NCBI GenBank assembly: GCA_028292505.1
Contig: JAQGMF010000015.1
Span: forward strand, 1 to 64,000
Direction of reading: 5' to 3'
From: Rhodocyclales bacterium
Lineage (GTDB): Bacteria > Pseudomonadota > Gammaproteobacteria > Burkholderiales > Rhodocyclaceae
DNA length: 64,000 nt
The position numbers and the translations under genes were made by a program. How positions within the stretch are numbered: position 1 is the stretch's first letter; the number at the start of each line of letters is the position of its first letter. The notes beneath the pieces are model-generated. The model did not search any database. It was not told the DNA's origin and saw nothing but the letters and a program-made list of their open reading frames with translations. Positions 1 through 9,976 of the stretch are shown one piece after another.

Positions 1-464
1 AAGTCTCGCGTCTGGGTGAGGCGACCAAGTACAACAACATCAATCTGCTCAACAGCGGTTCGACGCTGACCTTCCAGGTCGGTGCCGGTACCACCACCAA
101 TGACCAGATCACGGTCAGCACGGTGGATTTGCGCGCTTCGACCCTGGCGATCGATTCCAGTTCGATCCAGATTTCGGCAGCCTCGCTGGCGCTAGCGGCG
201 ATCACCAACCTGGACTCGGGCATCAACACGCTGACAACGGCACGGGCGCGCTTTGGCGCGGCGCTGAACCGTACCGGCGCCGTGATCTCTTCGCTGCAGA
301 TTGCTGTCGAGAATCAATCGGCCGCACGCGGACGTATCGTCGATGCCGACTTCGCTTCGGAAACAGCCAGCCTGTCACGTAATCAGATCCTGCAACAAGC
401 CGGTACTGCCATGCTGGCGCAAGCCAACAGCTTGCCCCAGCAAGTGCTGAGTCTGTTGCGTTAA
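1..464 (+). CDS. fliC: Flagellin, C-terminal part (5' end outside window)
   Basis: Structural subunit of the flagellar filament. The reading frame is open from base 3 and ends at the TAA at 462-464, so only about the last 153 residues are present. The C-terminal D1/D0 helices are recognisable: [18 protein letters not shown] is the conserved flagellin stretch, and the protein ends in QQVLSLLR, as flagellins do. The upstream part ([10 protein letters not shown], then FQVGAG) also matches flagellin. It is followed by flaG-fliD-fliS-fliT, the usual order of a betaproteobacterial filament cluster. The N-terminus, promoter and full length cannot be seen. Confidence 0.95.
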   Translation, partial: VSRLGEATKYNNINLLNSGSTLTFQVGAGTTTNDQITVSTVDLRASTLAIDSSSIQISAASLALAAITNLDSGINTLTTARARFGAALNRTGAVISSLQIAVENQSAARGRIVDADFASETASLSRNQILQQAGTAMLAQANSLPQQVLSLLR

Positions 465-481
465 GTAGTCTCGAAATGGGG

Positions 482-496
482 GCCGGCTCCGCCGGC
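482..496 (+). terminator. Short GC hairpin after flagellin (possible weak terminator)
   Basis: GCCGGC, TCC, GCCGGC forms a 6-bp stem with a 3-nt loop, 17 nt after the flagellin stop, followed by TCCTATTT. The U tract is poor, so it may act as an mRNA 3' stabiliser or attenuator ahead of flaG rather than as a full terminator. Confidence 0.3.
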
Positions 497-524
497 TCCT
501 ATTTAGTAACAAGGAGGCCATGAC

Positions 525-884
525 ATGGCAATCCAACCAGTAAGCTCTTACATCACACCCGCCTCGGCAGTGAGTCCATCTCCAGCCCTTGCACGCGAGA
601 CGCCCGATGCGTCTGACGCGCAGGCGACGCCTTCCGAAGCAGTCGCGGCAACGCCCCCAAGTCGAGAACAATTGGACCAAGCCATGAGCGAAGTCAAAAA
701 GGCGCTGGCGCCCGTGGCACGAAACCTGCAATTCTCAATCGATGACGCGACCGGACGTTCCGTTGTCAAAGTGGTAGATGCCTCAACAAACGAGGTGATC
801 CGGCAGATCCCCAGCGAAGAATTGCTGGCTATTACCCGATCAATCGACAAGCTCTCCGGTCTATTTGTTAAGCAGAAAGCTTGA
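525..884 (+). CDS. flaG: FlaG family flagellar protein
   Basis: Small protein of 119 residues associated with filament length or assembly in polar flagella. The N-terminal half is Ala/Ser/Pro-rich and probably disordered. The C-terminal half carries the FlaG domain: LQFSIDDATGRSVVKVVD, then IRQIPSEELL, the typical sequence of the family. The ATG is preceded by a strong AAGGAGG Shine-Dalgarno. It lies between flagellin and fliD, its usual place. The molecular role of FlaG is poorly known in general. Confidence 0.92.
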   Translation: MAIQPVSSYITPASAVSPSPALARETPDASDAQATPSEAVAATPPSREQLDQAMSEVKKALAPVARNLQFSIDDATGRSVVKVVDASTNEVIRQIPSEELLAITRSIDKLSGLFVKQKA

Positions 885-929
885 AGTTTCGTTGCGACGA
901 AACTGGTGTTTTGATCAGGAGAAACAGTC

Positions 930-2312
930 ATGGCCACAGGAACCATTACTTCAGCAGGCTTAGGTTCGGGCATCGACGTCGAGAGTCTTGTCACGAAATT
1001 GATGGCGCTGGAACGTCGGCCCATCAACAATTTGCAGACCAAAGAAAGCGGCATACAAACTCAGTTGTCGGCATACGGCACGCTCAAGAGCACGCTGTCT
1101 TCCTTGCAGGATGCGGCAACAGCATTGCAAACGCGGCAAAATTTTGCTTCCAATACGGCAGTTGTTGCCGATACCACGATCGCTTCGGCAACGGTGGATA
1201 GCACGGCGACGGCGGGTAGCTATTCGTTGTCGGTCGACAAATTGGCACAAACCGAAAAGGTCAGGAGCACCGGTTACGCCAGCGCAACCTCGACAATTCC
1301 AACGGGCACGCTGCAAATCAATCTGGGTACCTACAACGGTACGAGCTTCACGCCCGACGCGACCAAGTCATTCTCTGTCACCATCAATTCGAGTAACAAC
1401 ACCCTTTCAGGTTTGCGTGATGCTATCAACGGCGCCAACGCCGGTGTTACAGCCTCGCTCGTCAACGATGGCACTTTCACGCGACTGGTCGTTTCCTCAA
1501 ACGACACCGGTGCAAGCAACGCCTACAAATTATCTGGGCTCGCAGGGTTCGACTTCGACCCGGCGTCCGCAGGAACTTCCAGCATGCTCTCCACGCAGAG
1601 CGCGCAGGATGCGTCCTTCACGCTCGACGGCATTGCGATGACGCGTCCATCCAACAAGATCACGGATGCGCTGAGTGGCGTGACGCTCAATCTCACAGCC
1701 AAGACGACGACGGCAACGACCTTGAACGTGAGCAGCAATACCACGGCGATCGCTGCAAAAATCAATACCTTCGTCACGGCCTACAACAACGCAGTGGGCT
1801 TGATGAGTAGCCAGAGCAGCTACAATGCGTCCTCCAAAACCGCCGGCCCGCTCAATGGCGAAGCTTCGGTGCGCACCATTCAGTCGCAATTGCGTAGCAT
1901 CGTAGGCAGTTCTGTAGGCACTACCACGAATCTCGCTCGCCTCTCGGATATCGGTATCCAGATTGGTGTCGACGGCAAGCTCGCGGTCAATAGCGACAAA
2001 CTCACTGCCGCACTGTCGGATCCGACCAAGGACGTTGCCAGCCTGTTCATCACTGGCACGACGACCTCTGGCTTCGCCTCGCAGATCGCCACCAGCATCA
2101 AATCCATTCTCGGCGACGGCGGCGTTCTGACCGCACGTACAGACGGTTTGACCCAGACCATCAAGTCCACCGACAAGAGTATCGCCAGCCTCGAAACCCG
2201 CATGACGGCAATCGAAGCACGTTACCGCGCCCAGTTCAGCGCCATGGATACCACGATTGCAAGCCTGACCAGCACCGGCAATTTTCTGACGCAGCAGTTG
2301 GCCAAGTTGTGA
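930..2312 (+). CDS. fliD: Flagellar filament cap protein FliD (HAP2)
   Basis: Caps the growing filament and promotes flagellin polymerisation; it can also act in adhesion. The 460-residue length is normal. The N-terminal FliD_N region (about residues 5-105) includes GLGSGIDVESLVTKLMALE, the family hallmark. A Ser/Thr/Asn-rich variable centre follows, and a C-terminal FliD_C region (about 225-445) ends in a helix containing SLTSTGNFLTQQLAKL, as expected for the coiled-coil end. The start is supported by CAGGAG 8 nt upstream of the ATG. It sits between flaG and fliS in one probable operon. Confidence 0.96.
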   Translation: MATGTITSAGLGSGIDVESLVTKLMALERRPINNLQTKESGIQTQLSAYGTLKSTLSSLQDAATALQTRQNFASNTAVVADTTIASATVDSTATAGSYSLSVDKLAQTEKVRSTGYASATSTIPTGTLQINLGTYNGTSFTPDATKSFSVTINSSNNTLSGLRDAINGANAGVTASLVNDGTFTRLVVSSNDTGASNAYKLSGLAGFDFDPASAGTSSMLSTQSAQDASFTLDGIAMTRPSNKITDALSGVTLNLTAKTTTATTLNVSSNTTAIAAKINTFVTAYNNAVGLMSSQSSYNASSKTAGPLNGEASVRTIQSQLRSIVGSSVGTTTNLARLSDIGIQIGVDGKLAVNSDKLTAALSDPTKDVASLFITGTTTSGFASQIATSIKSILGDGGVLTARTDGLTQTIKSTDKSIASLETRMTAIEARYRAQFSAMDTTIASLTSTGNFLTQQLAKL

Positions 2313-2379
2313 AATCCGGTTTGAAGAAACGAACGCACAACCGGCCCATTTGAAACGACAACACCTCGCAAGGAATAAC

Positions 2380-2808
2380 ATGTTCGCAACTCAATCTGCA
2401 GCCGCCTATGCCAGAGTCGGCGTCGAAACCAACGTGAGCACCGCTAACCCGCACCAGCTCGTGATGATGTTGTTCGATGGCGCGCTGCTCGCCATCAATA
2501 GCGCGGCGATTTCGATGGCCAATGGCGATCTGGTCGCCAAGGGCATGTCGACCTCCAAGGCAATCGAAATCATCACCTACGGTCTCAAGGCGAGCCTCGA
2601 CAGCGAAGCAGGTGGCGAGTTGGCAACTCGCCTGGGATCGCTCTACGATTACATGTGCCAGCGACTCTTTTTCGCCAATGCCGAGAACAATGAAGCGATC
2701 CTCAACGAAGTATCGGGCTTGCTCAACGAACTACGCGAAGCATGGGCGCAGATGGGTCAGCAGTTGAGCCAGTCAAATAACGACGTTGGCATGGAACAGG
2801 CTGATTGA
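2380..2808 (+). CDS. fliS: Flagellar export chaperone FliS
   Basis: Cytoplasmic chaperone that binds the flagellin C-terminus and prevents premature polymerisation. At 142 residues it is of family size. AYARVGVETNVSTANPHQLV, then MLFDGALLAI, is the FliS signature near the N-terminus. An in-frame ATG at 2350 would add 10 residues (MKRQHLARNN), but the ATG at 2380 has AAGGA at a good distance and begins at the conserved MFATQSAAAYARVG, so it is preferred. The stop is separated from the fliT start by one base, indicating translational coupling. Confidence 0.95.
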   Translation: MFATQSAAAYARVGVETNVSTANPHQLVMMLFDGALLAINSAAISMANGDLVAKGMSTSKAIEIITYGLKASLDSEAGGELATRLGSLYDYMCQRLFFANAENNEAILNEVSGLLNELREAWAQMGQQLSQSNNDVGMEQAD

Positions 2809-2809
2809 G

Positions 2810-3151
2810 ATGGCCATGCAGGACAACTCATTGACACATTACGAAACCATGTGCCGGCTCACTGGCATGATGGCCGAGGCTGCGCGCGAGAATGACTGGG
2901 CCCTGCTCAGTTCGCTTGAGCGAGAGGTCGCAGTCCTGCGCGACCGTCTGCGTACCGAAGATGCAAATGGCATTCACGTCGATCTGGATGAGTCGCAGCG
3001 TCTGCACAAACGCGATCTGATTCTGCGCATGCTCGCCGATGACCGGGAAATCCGTCGTCATACGGAACCGTGGATGACCCGCGTCCGCGCCCTGTTAGCG
3101 GGCTCCCTTCTGGAACGCAACGTGCGCAAGGCGTACAGCGGCGGACATTGA
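2810..3151 (+). CDS. fliT: FliT-like flagellar chaperone
   Basis: Protein of 113 residues in the fliT position directly after fliS (TGA-G-ATG). It is mostly helical and charged, with the N-terminal MAMQDNSLTHYETMCRLTGM and the later LILRMLADDREIRRHTEPWM typical of FliT/LfiT-type proteins. FliT binds FliD and, in enterics, FlhD4C2; whether it has any regulatory role here is unknown. An earlier in-frame ATG at 2786 overlaps fliS and is less likely. The family is divergent, so the call rests largely on size and synteny. Confidence 0.8.
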   Translation: MAMQDNSLTHYETMCRLTGMMAEAARENDWALLSSLEREVAVLRDRLRTEDANGIHVDLDESQRLHKRDLILRMLADDREIRRHTEPWMTRVRALLAGSLLERNVRKAYSGGH

Positions 3152-3257
3152 ACGGCCACCGGCGTTGCCCCGATGAGCAGCTCCCGCATCCCGTGCCACT
3201 TCCATTTGCCATGCCTCGGCAAGCTGCAATCATGCGCATGCGGAAAGTGAGCTACAC

Positions 3258-4481
3258 GTGATTCCAGCGGACCTCGCTTCCCGACTGCGCCTACTCATCG
3301 ACAGCGAGGTCAAATCCCTCGTTCGCGTGCAGGATATCCCTTCGGATCTTCCGGACCTGGAGACGGGTCAGCGCTTCTCCGCAAAGATAGAAAGTCCCCT
3401 GCCCGACGGCACCTTTCGCGCGCTCGTCGCCGGGCGTACCGTTACCCTGGCCGTGCCGAACAGTGCAAAGTCCGGCGATGTGCTCGAATTGGTCGTGACC
3501 GGCACTAATGACAAAACCATAACCGCCAGACTCGCCGATCCGGCCGAACCCACGACAGCCGCGTTACAACCCAAGCTGAGCCCCGCCGGACAACTGATCA
3601 GCCAGTTGCTTACCGGCCGCCAGGGCGAAACACCGGCTGCCACGCTCAATCGCAACGAACCGCTGCTGCCAGGGCCGCCGACCAAGGCCAGCACGCTCAC
3701 ACCCTTGCTGCGCCAGGCTGTGAGCGAAAGCGGTCTGTTCTATGAATCGCACCAGGCGCAATGGGTGGAAGGCGAGACGCCGCTGGAGAGCCTGCTGCGC
3801 GAGCCACAGGCACGCGTCGGCACCTTGTTGCCGTCTCTGGCGCCACAAGCCAGCATTCTCACCAGTCCGCAAGGCACTGCCCCAGGCAGCCAACCGCCGC
3901 TACCCGAAGACGCGGCGGCACATGCGGCAGCACAAGGCGCTTCGCAGTCTTCACAATCTCAAGCTACACCGTCACAAAACGCCAAACTCGATCTTTCTCC
4001 ACGCGCCGCAACGCCACTGACCGAAAATGATAACGGCATACAGCGTACGCGAGCTGGCGACGACACACCGCCCGCTCATAGCACCGCATTGAAGATCGCC
4101 GATCAGCTCATGCCATTGGTACATCAGCAACTCGATACCTTGGCGACCCACCAGGCAATGTGGCAAGGACAGGTTTGGCCTGGGCAAACCATGCAGTGGC
4201 AAATCTTCGACCCCGAAGGCCAGCCGCAATCCTCGTCTGAACAAGGCGACGGCAACGAACCGGCACCGTGGCAAAGTACGCTGCGATTGAAGATGCCACG
4301 GCTCGGCGGTATCGAGGCACAACTCATCGTGACGGCGGCCGGCGTTGCCGTCCGCGTCAGCGCGGACACAGCACAGGCCGCACAACAATTACAGGACGGC
4401 AGCGAAGCGCTCGGCAACGCGCTGGAGGCCGCGGGCGTGCCCATGACCGGCTTCGCGGCTCAGCATGTGGAGGCCACGTGA
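3258..4481 (+). CDS. fliK: FliK-type flagellar hook-length control protein
   Basis: 407 residues with a GTG start. The middle (about 190-280) is Ala/Gln/Ser/Pro-rich and low complexity. The C-terminal 100 residues (LRLKMPRLGGIEAQLIVTAA, then GVAVRVSADTAQAAQQL) match the FliK C-terminal domain pattern, which contacts FlhB to switch export specificity. The neighbour overlapping its stop encodes an FlhB C-terminal-like protein, which fits. It could be a second FliK paralogue, because the canonical fliK usually lies with fliHIJ; those genes are not in this window. Confidence 0.78.
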   Translation: MIPADLASRLRLLIDSEVKSLVRVQDIPSDLPDLETGQRFSAKIESPLPDGTFRALVAGRTVTLAVPNSAKSGDVLELVVTGTNDKTITARLADPAEPTTAALQPKLSPAGQLISQLLTGRQGETPAATLNRNEPLLPGPPTKASTLTPLLRQAVSESGLFYESHQAQWVEGETPLESLLREPQARVGTLLPSLAPQASILTSPQGTAPGSQPPLPEDAAAHAAAQGASQSSQSQATPSQNAKLDLSPRAATPLTENDNGIQRTRAGDDTPPAHSTALKIADQLMPLVHQQLDTLATHQAMWQGQVWPGQTMQWQIFDPEGQPQSSSEQGDGNEPAPWQSTLRLKMPRLGGIEAQLIVTAAGVAVRVSADTAQAAQQLQDGSEALGNALEAAGVPMTGFAAQHVEAT

Positions 4482-4786
4482 AATCCGGCTCCGACACCCA
4501 TCCGCCGCGCTCATCGGCCGTCGCCCTCGCCTATCACGCCGGCGAGAGCGCACCGCAAGTTGTCGCCAAGGGCCACGGGCTGATCGCCCAGGAAATCATC
4601 GCGCGGGCACACAGCGCCGGTGTGTATGTGCACGAATCGCCGGAACTGGTGTCGTTGCTTATGCAGGTCGACCTTGACGAACGCATACCGCCGGCCCTCT
4701 ACGTTGCCATTGCGGAGCTACTTGCCTGGCTGTACCAGATGGAGCAAGGCTTGCCTGCGGCGGCAAAGCCGGCGCCTGGTGTATAG
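4478..4786 (+). CDS. FlhB C-terminal-domain-like export switch protein (FhlB type)
   Basis: 102 residues, starting at a GTG that overlaps the preceding stop (GTGA). The protein resembles the cytoplasmic tail of FlhB/YscU/HrcU without the membrane part: AVALAYHAGESAPQVVAKGH, then GLIAQEIIARAHSAGVYVHE, SPELVSLLMQVDLDERIPP and LYVAIAELLAWLYQME. It lacks the NPTH autocleavage site. Stand-alone proteins of this kind are common beside fliK-like genes. The role is inferred to be modulation of the export switch. A longer in-frame extension back to 4268 lies inside fliK and is rejected. Confidence 0.85.
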   Translation: MKSGSDTHPPRSSAVALAYHAGESAPQVVAKGHGLIAQEIIARAHSAGVYVHESPELVSLLMQVDLDERIPPALYVAIAELLAWLYQMEQGLPAAAKPAPGV

Positions 4787-4838
4787 TCGTCAGACATCCA
4801 GAGATACTTGCCAAGACCTTTAGTGAGAAACCCACGGC

Positions 4839-5609
4839 ATGGCTGACAAAGCACATCCCGCAGCAAAATTCGAGCTTCTGCAGTCCGATGATTTCGAGCA
4901 ATATCTGCTGCATGAACGGCGCGAGATCGGCTACATCCTGCGTCAGCTGGCGGCGCGCCGTTGCATGATAACGGCATACCTGGGCGACAGCGCGCGCTTT
5001 GTCATGACCAGCGTGCTGTCAGTCAACGATGACGATCGCAGCCTTTATCTGGACGTCGGCAACGACGATGCGCTCAACCATGAAGCAGGCTCGGCCAACA
5101 GCCTGTTGTGCCTCACGCAGCTCGACAAGGTGAAGGTACAGTTCTCCGTCACGCGGCCGCGCATGGCGCATTTCGGCAAATACCCCGCCCTGCTTGCCGA
5201 TGCGCCGGAGGTCTTGCTGCGCCTGCAACGCCGCGAGTACTACCGCCTCACCGCACCCGTCTCGCACTCGCTCATCTGCCGCATCCCGGCGCCAAACCTG
5301 AACAGCCGTGTAGAAGCGCGTGTCATCGACATCTCCGGCGGCGGCGTGGCCGTGATCGTACCGCCCAAGGACATGTCGCTCAGCGCGGATGAGAAATACA
5401 TGGATTGCCGTCTCGATCTGCCCGAGTTCGGCCCTGTGACCACCACCTTGCGGGTGCGCAATATCTTCCGCATCACCAACCGCAGCGGCACCGACATGCT
5501 GCGTGCTGGTTGCCAGTTCGAAGACCTGCCGGTGCCCATGGCCAACGCCATCCAGCGTTACATCCTGCGCGTCGAGCGCGACCGTAAGGCCCGCGAGGTC
5601 GGCGAATAG
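4839..5609 (+). CDS. ycgR: Flagellar brake protein, YcgR-type PilZ
   Basis: 256 residues with a YcgR N-terminal domain (about 10-115) and a PilZ domain (about 125-240). The c-di-GMP-binding elements are visible: QRREYYRL supplies the arginine-rich RxxxR-type motif and DISGGGVAV the D/NxSxxG motif. In enterics YcgR binds the motor when c-di-GMP is high and slows swimming. Its place at the end of the flagellar cluster supports this function. It starts at an ATG 52 nt after the previous gene. Confidence 0.9.
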   Translation: MADKAHPAAKFELLQSDDFEQYLLHERREIGYILRQLAARRCMITAYLGDSARFVMTSVLSVNDDDRSLYLDVGNDDALNHEAGSANSLLCLTQLDKVKVQFSVTRPRMAHFGKYPALLADAPEVLLRLQRREYYRLTAPVSHSLICRIPAPNLNSRVEARVIDISGGGVAVIVPPKDMSLSADEKYMDCRLDLPEFGPVTTTLRVRNIFRITNRSGTDMLRAGCQFEDLPVPMANAIQRYILRVERDRKAREVGE

Positions 5610-5672
5610 TGGCTGGCTCGGCCCTCGGGAATTGCCGGGCAGTCCTGCCCGTACGCAATGAAGTACGCCGAT

Positions 5673-5701
5673 TTGAGCGATACTGGCAGCCTTGCTAGAA
5701 T
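5673..5701 (+). promoter_or_regulatory. Candidate sigma-70 promoter of the gsp operon
   Basis: TTGAGC (5673-5678) and TAGAAT (5696-5701) are separated by 17 nt, close to the sigma-70 consensus. They lie 65 nt upstream of the gspC ATG, in the only sizeable gap before the operon. Predicted by eye. Confidence 0.55.
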
Positions 5702-5766
5702 CGACGGCCGGTTTGCGCCCACCAGCCAAACCGCAGCCCTCACTGCCTTGATAGCTCCTGAGCGAC

Positions 5767-6303
5767 ATGCAACTATCCATTCGGTCGTCTGATTTGGCTC
5801 CAAAGCTGCTTATCGGCAGCACATGGTTGTTGGCGCTGGCGCTTGCTGCGTGGATTGCCGCAACATGGTATTGGCATTTCAGCGGCACAGCGATCGAATC
5901 CGCGCAGCCCGTAACGGTCAGCGATCCGCAGACCGCCGCGCAAGACATCGCCTCCCGCCAGCTCTTCGGTATCGCTACGGCGCCGGCTGCCACCGGTGCC
6001 GCGTCGGACTCGAACCTGGTGGTTACGGGCGTATCTACGCGCTGGGGCAAACTGCCCGGTTTCGCCATTATCAGGAACGGCGCAACGCCGGCCGACGCCT
6101 TCGTCGAAGGCGACCTGATCGCACCCGGCATCAAGCTGCTGCGCGTCTTGCCCGATGCCGTGGAAGTCGATCGCAATGGCACGCACGAGCAGATCAAGCT
6201 GAGCCTGGCATCGCGCTCGGCCACAGGAACCCTGCAGAATCGCGCGAATCAGCCAATGCCACAGAATCAGCCCGCAGGCAGCTCCGCCCCGGCCGACAAT
6301 TAA
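5767..6303 (+). CDS. gspC: Type II secretion protein GspC
   Basis: Inner-membrane protein linking the T2SS platform to the GspD secretin. 178 residues: a short cytoplasmic N-terminus, one membrane segment (about 16-38, containing LLALALAAWIAATWYW), then a periplasmic HR domain (about 55-145) with QLFGIA, VTGVSTRWGKLPGFAII and the EGDLIAPGIKLLRVLPDAVE block typical of GspC. The C-terminus is a short Gln/Pro/Ala tail without a PDZ domain, as in many betaproteobacteria. First gene of the gsp operon. Confidence 0.92.
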   Translation: MQLSIRSSDLAPKLLIGSTWLLALALAAWIAATWYWHFSGTAIESAQPVTVSDPQTAAQDIASRQLFGIATAPAATGAASDSNLVVTGVSTRWGKLPGFAIIRNGATPADAFVEGDLIAPGIKLLRVLPDAVEVDRNGTHEQIKLSLASRSATGTLQNRANQPMPQNQPAGSSAPADN

Positions 6304-6328
6304 TCGTCATATAAAGCAAAATACGCTG

Positions 6329-8491
6329 ATGCCTTCGTTCAAATTTCTGCCCACTCTTCTGCCTCTTTTCATCGCGACGCTGCTCACGCTATATACGTCG
6401 GCAAGTACGGCACAAATCGCTCAGCCCGTCGACAAAGCGGGGCAGTCCCCGGCAAGCGCACAGACCGCCGATGTCGTTGAAAGCGGAGAAACCGTTTCGC
6501 TCAATTTCAACGGTGCCGATATCGACGCCGTGGTACGTGCAGTCGGCAAGATATCCGGCCGCAACTTCATCATCGACCCGCGCGTCAAAGGCACCATCAA
6601 CATCGTCACCAGTCGGCCCGTGAACCGCTCGCTGGTCTATCCGATCCTCCTCTCCGCACTGCGCCTGCAAGGTTATGCCGTTGTCGAAAGCGGCAATGTG
6701 TCGAAGGTACTGCCGGAAGCCGACGCCAAACTGCATGCCGTGCCCTCCGGCAAAAACGCAGCGGCCGGCAACGGCGATCGCATCGTCTCCGAAGTCTTCC
6801 AGATCAAGTACGAATCGGCCGCCCAGCTTGTTCAGGTCATCCGTCCGCTGGTGACACCGAACAACACGGTGAGCGTCTATCCCGGCAACAACTCGCTGGT
6901 CGTCACCGACTATGCGGAAAATGTCAGTCGCATACGGCGCATCATCGAATCCATCGACGTGCCACAGGGCGATGCGCAGGTCATCCCGGTTCTCAACGCT
7001 TCGGCCGTAGACATGGCCGGCATGCTGAGCAAATTGTTTACCGAAGTGGCCACCGCCGATCCAAGCCTGAAAGTCAGCATCATTGCCGACCCGCGCAGCA
7101 ACTCGCTGCTGGTGCGCTCCGACAATCGCTCGCGCATCCAGGCCGTGCGCAGCATGATTGCGCAGCTCGATCAATCGGGCAGCCTCAGCAATCTGCGCGT
7201 GGTCTATCTGAAGAACGGCGATGCCACCAAGATCGCGCAGTCCCTGCGCGCCATTGCTTCCGGCGACACATCCCAGAACAGTGCGGGCACTGCGACGCGC
7301 TCGGCGCCGGTCAGCAGCAACAATACTCAGAACGCTGGCATAAATGCAGTGGCCACTGCGCCAGGCGCCAACAACAGTGCGTTGAACAGCTTTGGTACTG
7401 CCGTCAATGGCGCTTACGTCTACGCGGACACCTCGACCAACTCCCTGCTCATCAACGCTTCCGATAGTCTCTACAACAGCCTGCGCGGCGTCATCGAGCA
7501 GCTCGACCGTCGACCCGCGCAAGTCTATGTCGAAGCGCTGATCGCCGAGGTGAGCGCCGACCGCACCAGCGAATTCGGCATCCAGTGGAACAGTGCCGTG
7601 CCAACCAGCGGCAAGACCACCGTGTTCGGCGGCACGAATTTCGGCACGCCGAGTCAGAACATTCTCAATATCTCGCAGAATCCCGGCACAGCGGGCGCCG
7701 GCCTCAACCTGGCCATCGGCAGCGGCTCGGTGACCATCCCGGGTGTCGGCACCATCGTCAATATCGCCGCGCTGGCGCGCGCGCTGGAATCGGACAGCAA
7801 GACCAACATCCTGTCGACGCCGAGCATCGTGACGGTCGACAACGAAGAAGCGAAGATCGTCGTCGGCAGCAACGTGCCATTCATTACGGGTACCTTCACC
7901 AACAACGCAACAGGCGTCGCCAATCCCTTTCAAACCATCGAGCGCAAGGACGTGGGCCTGACGCTGCGGATCAAGCCGCAGATTACCGAAGGCGGCACCA
8001 TCCGCATGGAGATCTCGGAAGAAGCCTCTACCGTGCTGTCGAACAATTCGGTTACCGGGCCGGTGACCAGCAAGCGCTCGCTCGATTCCGTTGTCATCGT
8101 CGACGATGGCGCCTTCCTGGCCTTGGGGGGTCTGGTAGAAGACAGCTACACCGGCGGCGTAGACAAGGTGCCGCTGCTTGGCGACATTCCCTGGCTCGGC
8201 GCCCTTTTCCGTTATGACACTCGCAAGCACAGCAAGACCAATCTGATCATCTTCCTGCGCCCGGTTATCCTGCGTTCGGCCGAGGATGCGAATTCTCTGA
8301 CCGGCAGTCGTTATGACTATGTCATCGGCCAACAGAAGGCCAGTTCGACGACCGGCATCCTCCCCCCGGACGCTGAGCAACCCTCCTTGCCGCTCATGCT
8401 CGACACCAGGTTGAAGATACCCGCAACCGGGTCGACACTGACCACGCCCGCCGTTTCAGACCCGTCGACCAAGTCCCCCACAAGCAAGTGA
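6329..8491 (+). CDS. gspD: Type II secretion secretin GspD
   Basis: Outer-membrane secretin through which folded exoproteins leave. 720 residues with a Sec signal peptide (about 1-29), N0 domain ([20 protein letters not shown] at about 53-72), repeated N1-N3 domains (to about 390), and the secretin barrel domain from about 395 ([12 protein letters not shown]; then [21 protein letters not shown]-terminal [12 protein letters not shown]). A Ser/Asn/Thr-rich insert in N3 (about 313-350) is normal. The final 70 residues after the barrel may be the S domain for a pilotin, although no gspS is seen. Overlaps the gspE start. Confidence 0.96.
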   Translation: MPSFKFLPTLLPLFIATLLTLYTSASTAQIAQPVDKAGQSPASAQTADVVESGETVSLNFNGADIDAVVRAVGKISGRNFIIDPRVKGTINIVTSRPVNRSLVYPILLSALRLQGYAVVESGNVSKVLPEADAKLHAVPSGKNAAAGNGDRIVSEVFQIKYESAAQLVQVIRPLVTPNNTVSVYPGNNSLVVTDYAENVSRIRRIIESIDVPQGDAQVIPVLNASAVDMAGMLSKLFTEVATADPSLKVSIIADPRSNSLLVRSDNRSRIQAVRSMIAQLDQSGSLSNLRVVYLKNGDATKIAQSLRAIASGDTSQNSAGTATRSAPVSSNNTQNAGINAVATAPGANNSALNSFGTAVNGAYVYADTSTNSLLINASDSLYNSLRGVIEQLDRRPAQVYVEALIAEVSADRTSEFGIQWNSAVPTSGKTTVFGGTNFGTPSQNILNISQNPGTAGAGLNLAIGSGSVTIPGVGTIVNIAALARALESDSKTNILSTPSIVTVDNEEAKIVVGSNVPFITGTFTNNATGVANPFQTIERKDVGLTLRIKPQITEGGTIRMEISEEASTVLSNNSVTGPVTSKRSLDSVVIVDDGAFLALGGLVEDSYTGGVDKVPLLGDIPWLGALFRYDTRKHSKTNLIIFLRPVILRSAEDANSLTGSRYDYVIGQQKASSTTGILPPDAEQPSLPLMLDTRLKIPATGSTLTTPAVSDPSTKSPTSK

Positions 8492-9954
8492 TGAGTGACG
8501 CCCTGCCCTACGCTTTCGCCCGTACCCACGGCGTGCTGCTGCTAGCGGCCGAGGACGACAGCGCCAGCGTGCTGGTGCGCGAAGATGTACGGCCGGAGGC
8601 GCTGGTCGAAGTGCGACGCATGCTCGGCTTGCCGCTCAAGCTCACTACCGCATCGCGCGGCAGTTTCGACGCACGCCTGTCGGAGGCATACGGCGAAGGC
8701 ACCAGTGACGCTGCTTCGGTGGTCGACGATCTTGGTCAGGACGTCGATGTCTCGCGCCTGATGGAAGACATTCCCATCATCGAGGACCTGCTGGAAACGC
8801 AGGAAGACGCGCCCATCATCCGCATGATCAATGCGCTGCTGCAACAGGCGATCCGCGAGCGCGCATCCGATGTGCATATCGAGCCTTTCGAGCGCTACTG
8901 CGTCGTGCGCTATCGGCGCGACGGCACGCTAATCGAGATTGCCCGGCCGCATCGCGCCCTGCACGCCGCGCTGGTGTCACGCATCAAGATCATGGCCGAA
9001 CTCGACATCGCCGAAAAGCGCATGCCGCAGGATGGTCGCATCGGTCTGCGCATCGCCGGCCGCGCCATCGACGTGCGCGTATCAACGCTGCCGACGCAAC
9101 ACGGCGAGCGCATTGTGCTGCGCCTGCTCGACAAGACTTCCAGCAATTTCGGCCTCGATACCATTGGCATGGAAGCGACGACGCTGGCATCCTTCCGCCG
9201 CCTGCTGGCGCAACCTCATGGCATCGTGCTGGTCACCGGCCCGACCGGCTCTGGTAAGTCGACGACGCTGTACGGCGCGCTGCGTGAAATCTCCAGCACC
9301 ACGCGCAACATCGTCACTGTCGAAGATCCGATCGAATACGACCTGCCGGGCGTCGGCCAGATCCAGGTCAATCCGCGCATCGAACTGACCTTCGCCCGCG
9401 CGCTGCGCGCGATCTTGCGGCAAGACCCGGATGTCATAATGATCGGCGAAATCCGCGACCTGGAAACGGCGCAGATCGCCGTGCAAGCCAGCCTCACCGG
9501 CCACCTGGTGCTGGCCACGCTACACACCAACGACGCCAGCGCTGCCGTCACACGACTGATCGATATGGGCATCGAGCCCTTCCTGCTCGCCTCCAGCCTG
9601 CGCGGCGTGCTCGCCCAGCGCCTGGTGCGCTGCCTGTGCGCGCATTGCCGCACACAGCGCGCATCCACGCCCACCGATTACGAGTTGCTCGGCGTCAAGC
9701 CCGGCCAGCAGTTGTACGCCCCGACCGGTTGTGCGCAGTGCACGCAGACTGGCTACAACGGCCGTACCGGCATCTACGAGCTGCTCGAAGTGAACGCGGT
9801 ACTGGCCGCGCTGATACACGATAACCAGCCGGAAAATCTCATTCGCGATACGGCTCTGAACTACGGCCTGCGTCTGCTGCGCAATGACGGCCGGCGACTG
9901 CTTGCTGACGGCACGACGTCTGCCGAAGAACTGCTGCGCGTCACGCGCGACTGA
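8491..9954 (+). CDS. gspE: Type II secretion ATPase GspE
   Basis: Cytoplasmic hexameric ATPase that powers pseudopilus assembly. 487 residues. Walker [10 protein letters not shown] at about 250-258, an Asp-box/Walker B region [16 protein letters not shown] at about 311-326, and a zinc tetracysteine formed by CLCAHC (about 381-386) and CAQC (about 414-417). The ATG at 8491 overlaps the gspD stop; a GTG three bases earlier is equally possible. It differs from the second ATPase of this family at 31283, which stands outside any gsp or pil operon. Confidence 0.96.
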   Translation: MSDALPYAFARTHGVLLLAAEDDSASVLVREDVRPEALVEVRRMLGLPLKLTTASRGSFDARLSEAYGEGTSDAASVVDDLGQDVDVSRLMEDIPIIEDLLETQEDAPIIRMINALLQQAIRERASDVHIEPFERYCVVRYRRDGTLIEIARPHRALHAALVSRIKIMAELDIAEKRMPQDGRIGLRIAGRAIDVRVSTLPTQHGERIVLRLLDKTSSNFGLDTIGMEATTLASFRRLLAQPHGIVLVTGPTGSGKSTTLYGALREISSTTRNIVTVEDPIEYDLPGVGQIQVNPRIELTFARALRAILRQDPDVIMIGEIRDLETAQIAVQASLTGHLVLATLHTNDASAAVTRLIDMGIEPFLLASSLRGVLAQRLVRCLCAHCRTQRASTPTDYELLGVKPGQQLYAPTGCAQCTQTGYNGRTGIYELLEVNAVLAALIHDNQPENLIRDTALNYGLRLLRNDGRRLLADGTTSAEELLRVTRD

Positions 9955-9976
9955 GCCGGCAAGGCGCCCGCTAACC

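Noticed and set aside
6389-8380. 663-residue antisense ORF across gspD
   Set aside because: Lies wholly opposite a gene with strong secretin motifs. Long antisense frames are expected from the codon bias of this GC-rich sequence.
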